In this document: piece after piece, positions 5,505 to 5,929 of the stretch | How positions within the stretch are numbered: position 1 is the first letter of the stretch | Layout: each line of letters begins with the position of its first letter | Source of the DNA: an uncultured Solobacterium sp. | GTDB lineage: Bacteria; Bacillota_I; Bacilli_A; Erysipelotrichales; Erysipelotrichaceae | Reading direction: 5' to 3' | DNA: 5,929 bases | NCBI GenBank assembly: GCA_937910655.1 | Contig: CALEMV010000359.1 | Span: 1-5,929 of the forward strand | The notes under the pieces: generated by a model | Told to the model about the DNA's origin: nothing | The model's database searches: none | The model's input: only the letters and a program-made list of their open reading frames with translations | Position numbers and translations under genes: made by a program

Positions 5505-5929
5505 ATGAATAGACTACTAACAAGAGAAGAAATCTTCGAAGGGAAGATTTTACATGTATATAAAGATATCGTTGAAATAGAAGAAAATCTGACAGTTGAA
5601 AGAGAAGTTGTACAACATATTGGTGGAGTTGGTATCGCACTTGAAGATAATGATGGTAAATTCTTCTTTGTCAAACAGTTTAGATATGCACAACAAGAAG
5701 AAACAATAGAATTTCCAGCTGGTAAAAAAGAACAGGACGAAGATTCACTTACAACTGCGAAAAGAGAAATTCAAGAAGAAACAGGCTATACAGGAAAAGA
5801 TTGGATCTATATGGGTAAGATATATCCAACTCCTGCCTATGATACAGAAGTTATCGACTTATATTATGCAAAAATAGATCAATATATTGGTCAACACTTA
5901 GATGAAGATGAACAGATTCAGATCTATAA
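5505..5929 (+). CDS. Nudix hydrolase, ADP-ribose pyrophosphatase-like (C-terminus cut by right edge)
   Basis: The frame is open for 141 codons to the window end. The full Nudix box GX5EX7REUXEEXGU is present at residues 73-95: G73, E79, R87-E88, E91-E92, G94, Y95. These acidic residues bind the Mg ions. Before it, VKQFRYAQQEETIEFPAG (56-73) matches the ADP-ribose pyrophosphatase pattern (VRQYRY...E.PAG), and PTPAYDTEV (108-116) follows at the usual distance. Such enzymes split ADP-ribose into AMP and ribose 5-phosphate in the cytoplasm. About 35-40 residues should be missing, judged by the usual length of about 175-185. The start at 5505 is chosen on its SD and because the family begins close to here; the frame also stays open upstream to an ATG at 5418. 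It is divergent from phnD. Nudix membership is sure, ADP-ribose specificity likely. Confidence 0.92.
   Translation, partial: MNRLLTREEIFEGKILHVYKDIVEIEENLTVEREVVQHIGGVGIALEDNDGKFFFVKQFRYAQQEETIEFPAGKKEQDEDSLTTAKREIQEETGYTGKDWIYMGKIYPTPAYDTEVIDLYYAKIDQYIGQHLDEDEQIQIY

Noticed and set aside
5468..5674. Minus-strand open frame of 68 codons at the start of the Nudix gene
   Set aside because: It lies antisense to the well-supported Nudix coding sequence, its Ser/Thr-rich translation resembles no family, and it has no SD. It is a shadow frame.

Overview
The window is AT-rich DNA with short intergenic gaps and good Shine-Dalgarno (SD) sites of the GGAGG type, and its proteins have a Gram-positive flavour (a lipoprotein substrate-binding protein, two PhnE permeases). 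This suggests a low-GC Firmicute. A lineage such as Erysipelotrichales or Lactobacillales is possible, but the sequence alone does not settle it.

Layout from left to right. (1) Positions 1-602, minus strand: the N-terminal 200 codons of a cytoplasmic 5'-nucleotidase-type metallophosphatase, cut by the left edge. (2) A 118-base divergent promoter region. (3) 721-1491, plus strand: a complete tyrosine-phosphatase-family enzyme with a HCxxGKDRTG active-site loop. (4) A perfect palindrome that serves as terminator for converging transcripts. (5) 5167 down to 1524, minus strand: a complete four-gene ABC importer of the phosphonate/phosphite/phosphate family in the order phnD (lipoprotein), phnC (ATPase), phnE1 and phnE2 (permeases). 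A strong hairpin terminator lies between phnD and phnC. (6) A 337-base AT-rich intergenic region rich in short dyads. (7) 5505 to the right edge, plus strand: a Nudix hydrolase resembling ADP-ribose pyrophosphatases, missing its C-terminus.

As a whole the window looks like a phosphorus acquisition and salvage neighbourhood: an importer for a small phosphorus oxyanion or organophosphorus compound, with three phosphate-ester or pyrophosphate hydrolases around it. No C-P lyase, phosphonatase or phosphite dehydrogenase gene is visible, so the PhnCDE name says family, not substrate. A short motif, TTTCTAT/ATAGAAA, recurs in both divergent promoter regions and might link their regulation; this is inference. 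No mobile element, CRISPR array, tRNA or rRNA was seen. Most of the content is recognisable, and I found no convincing evidence of a wholly new system.
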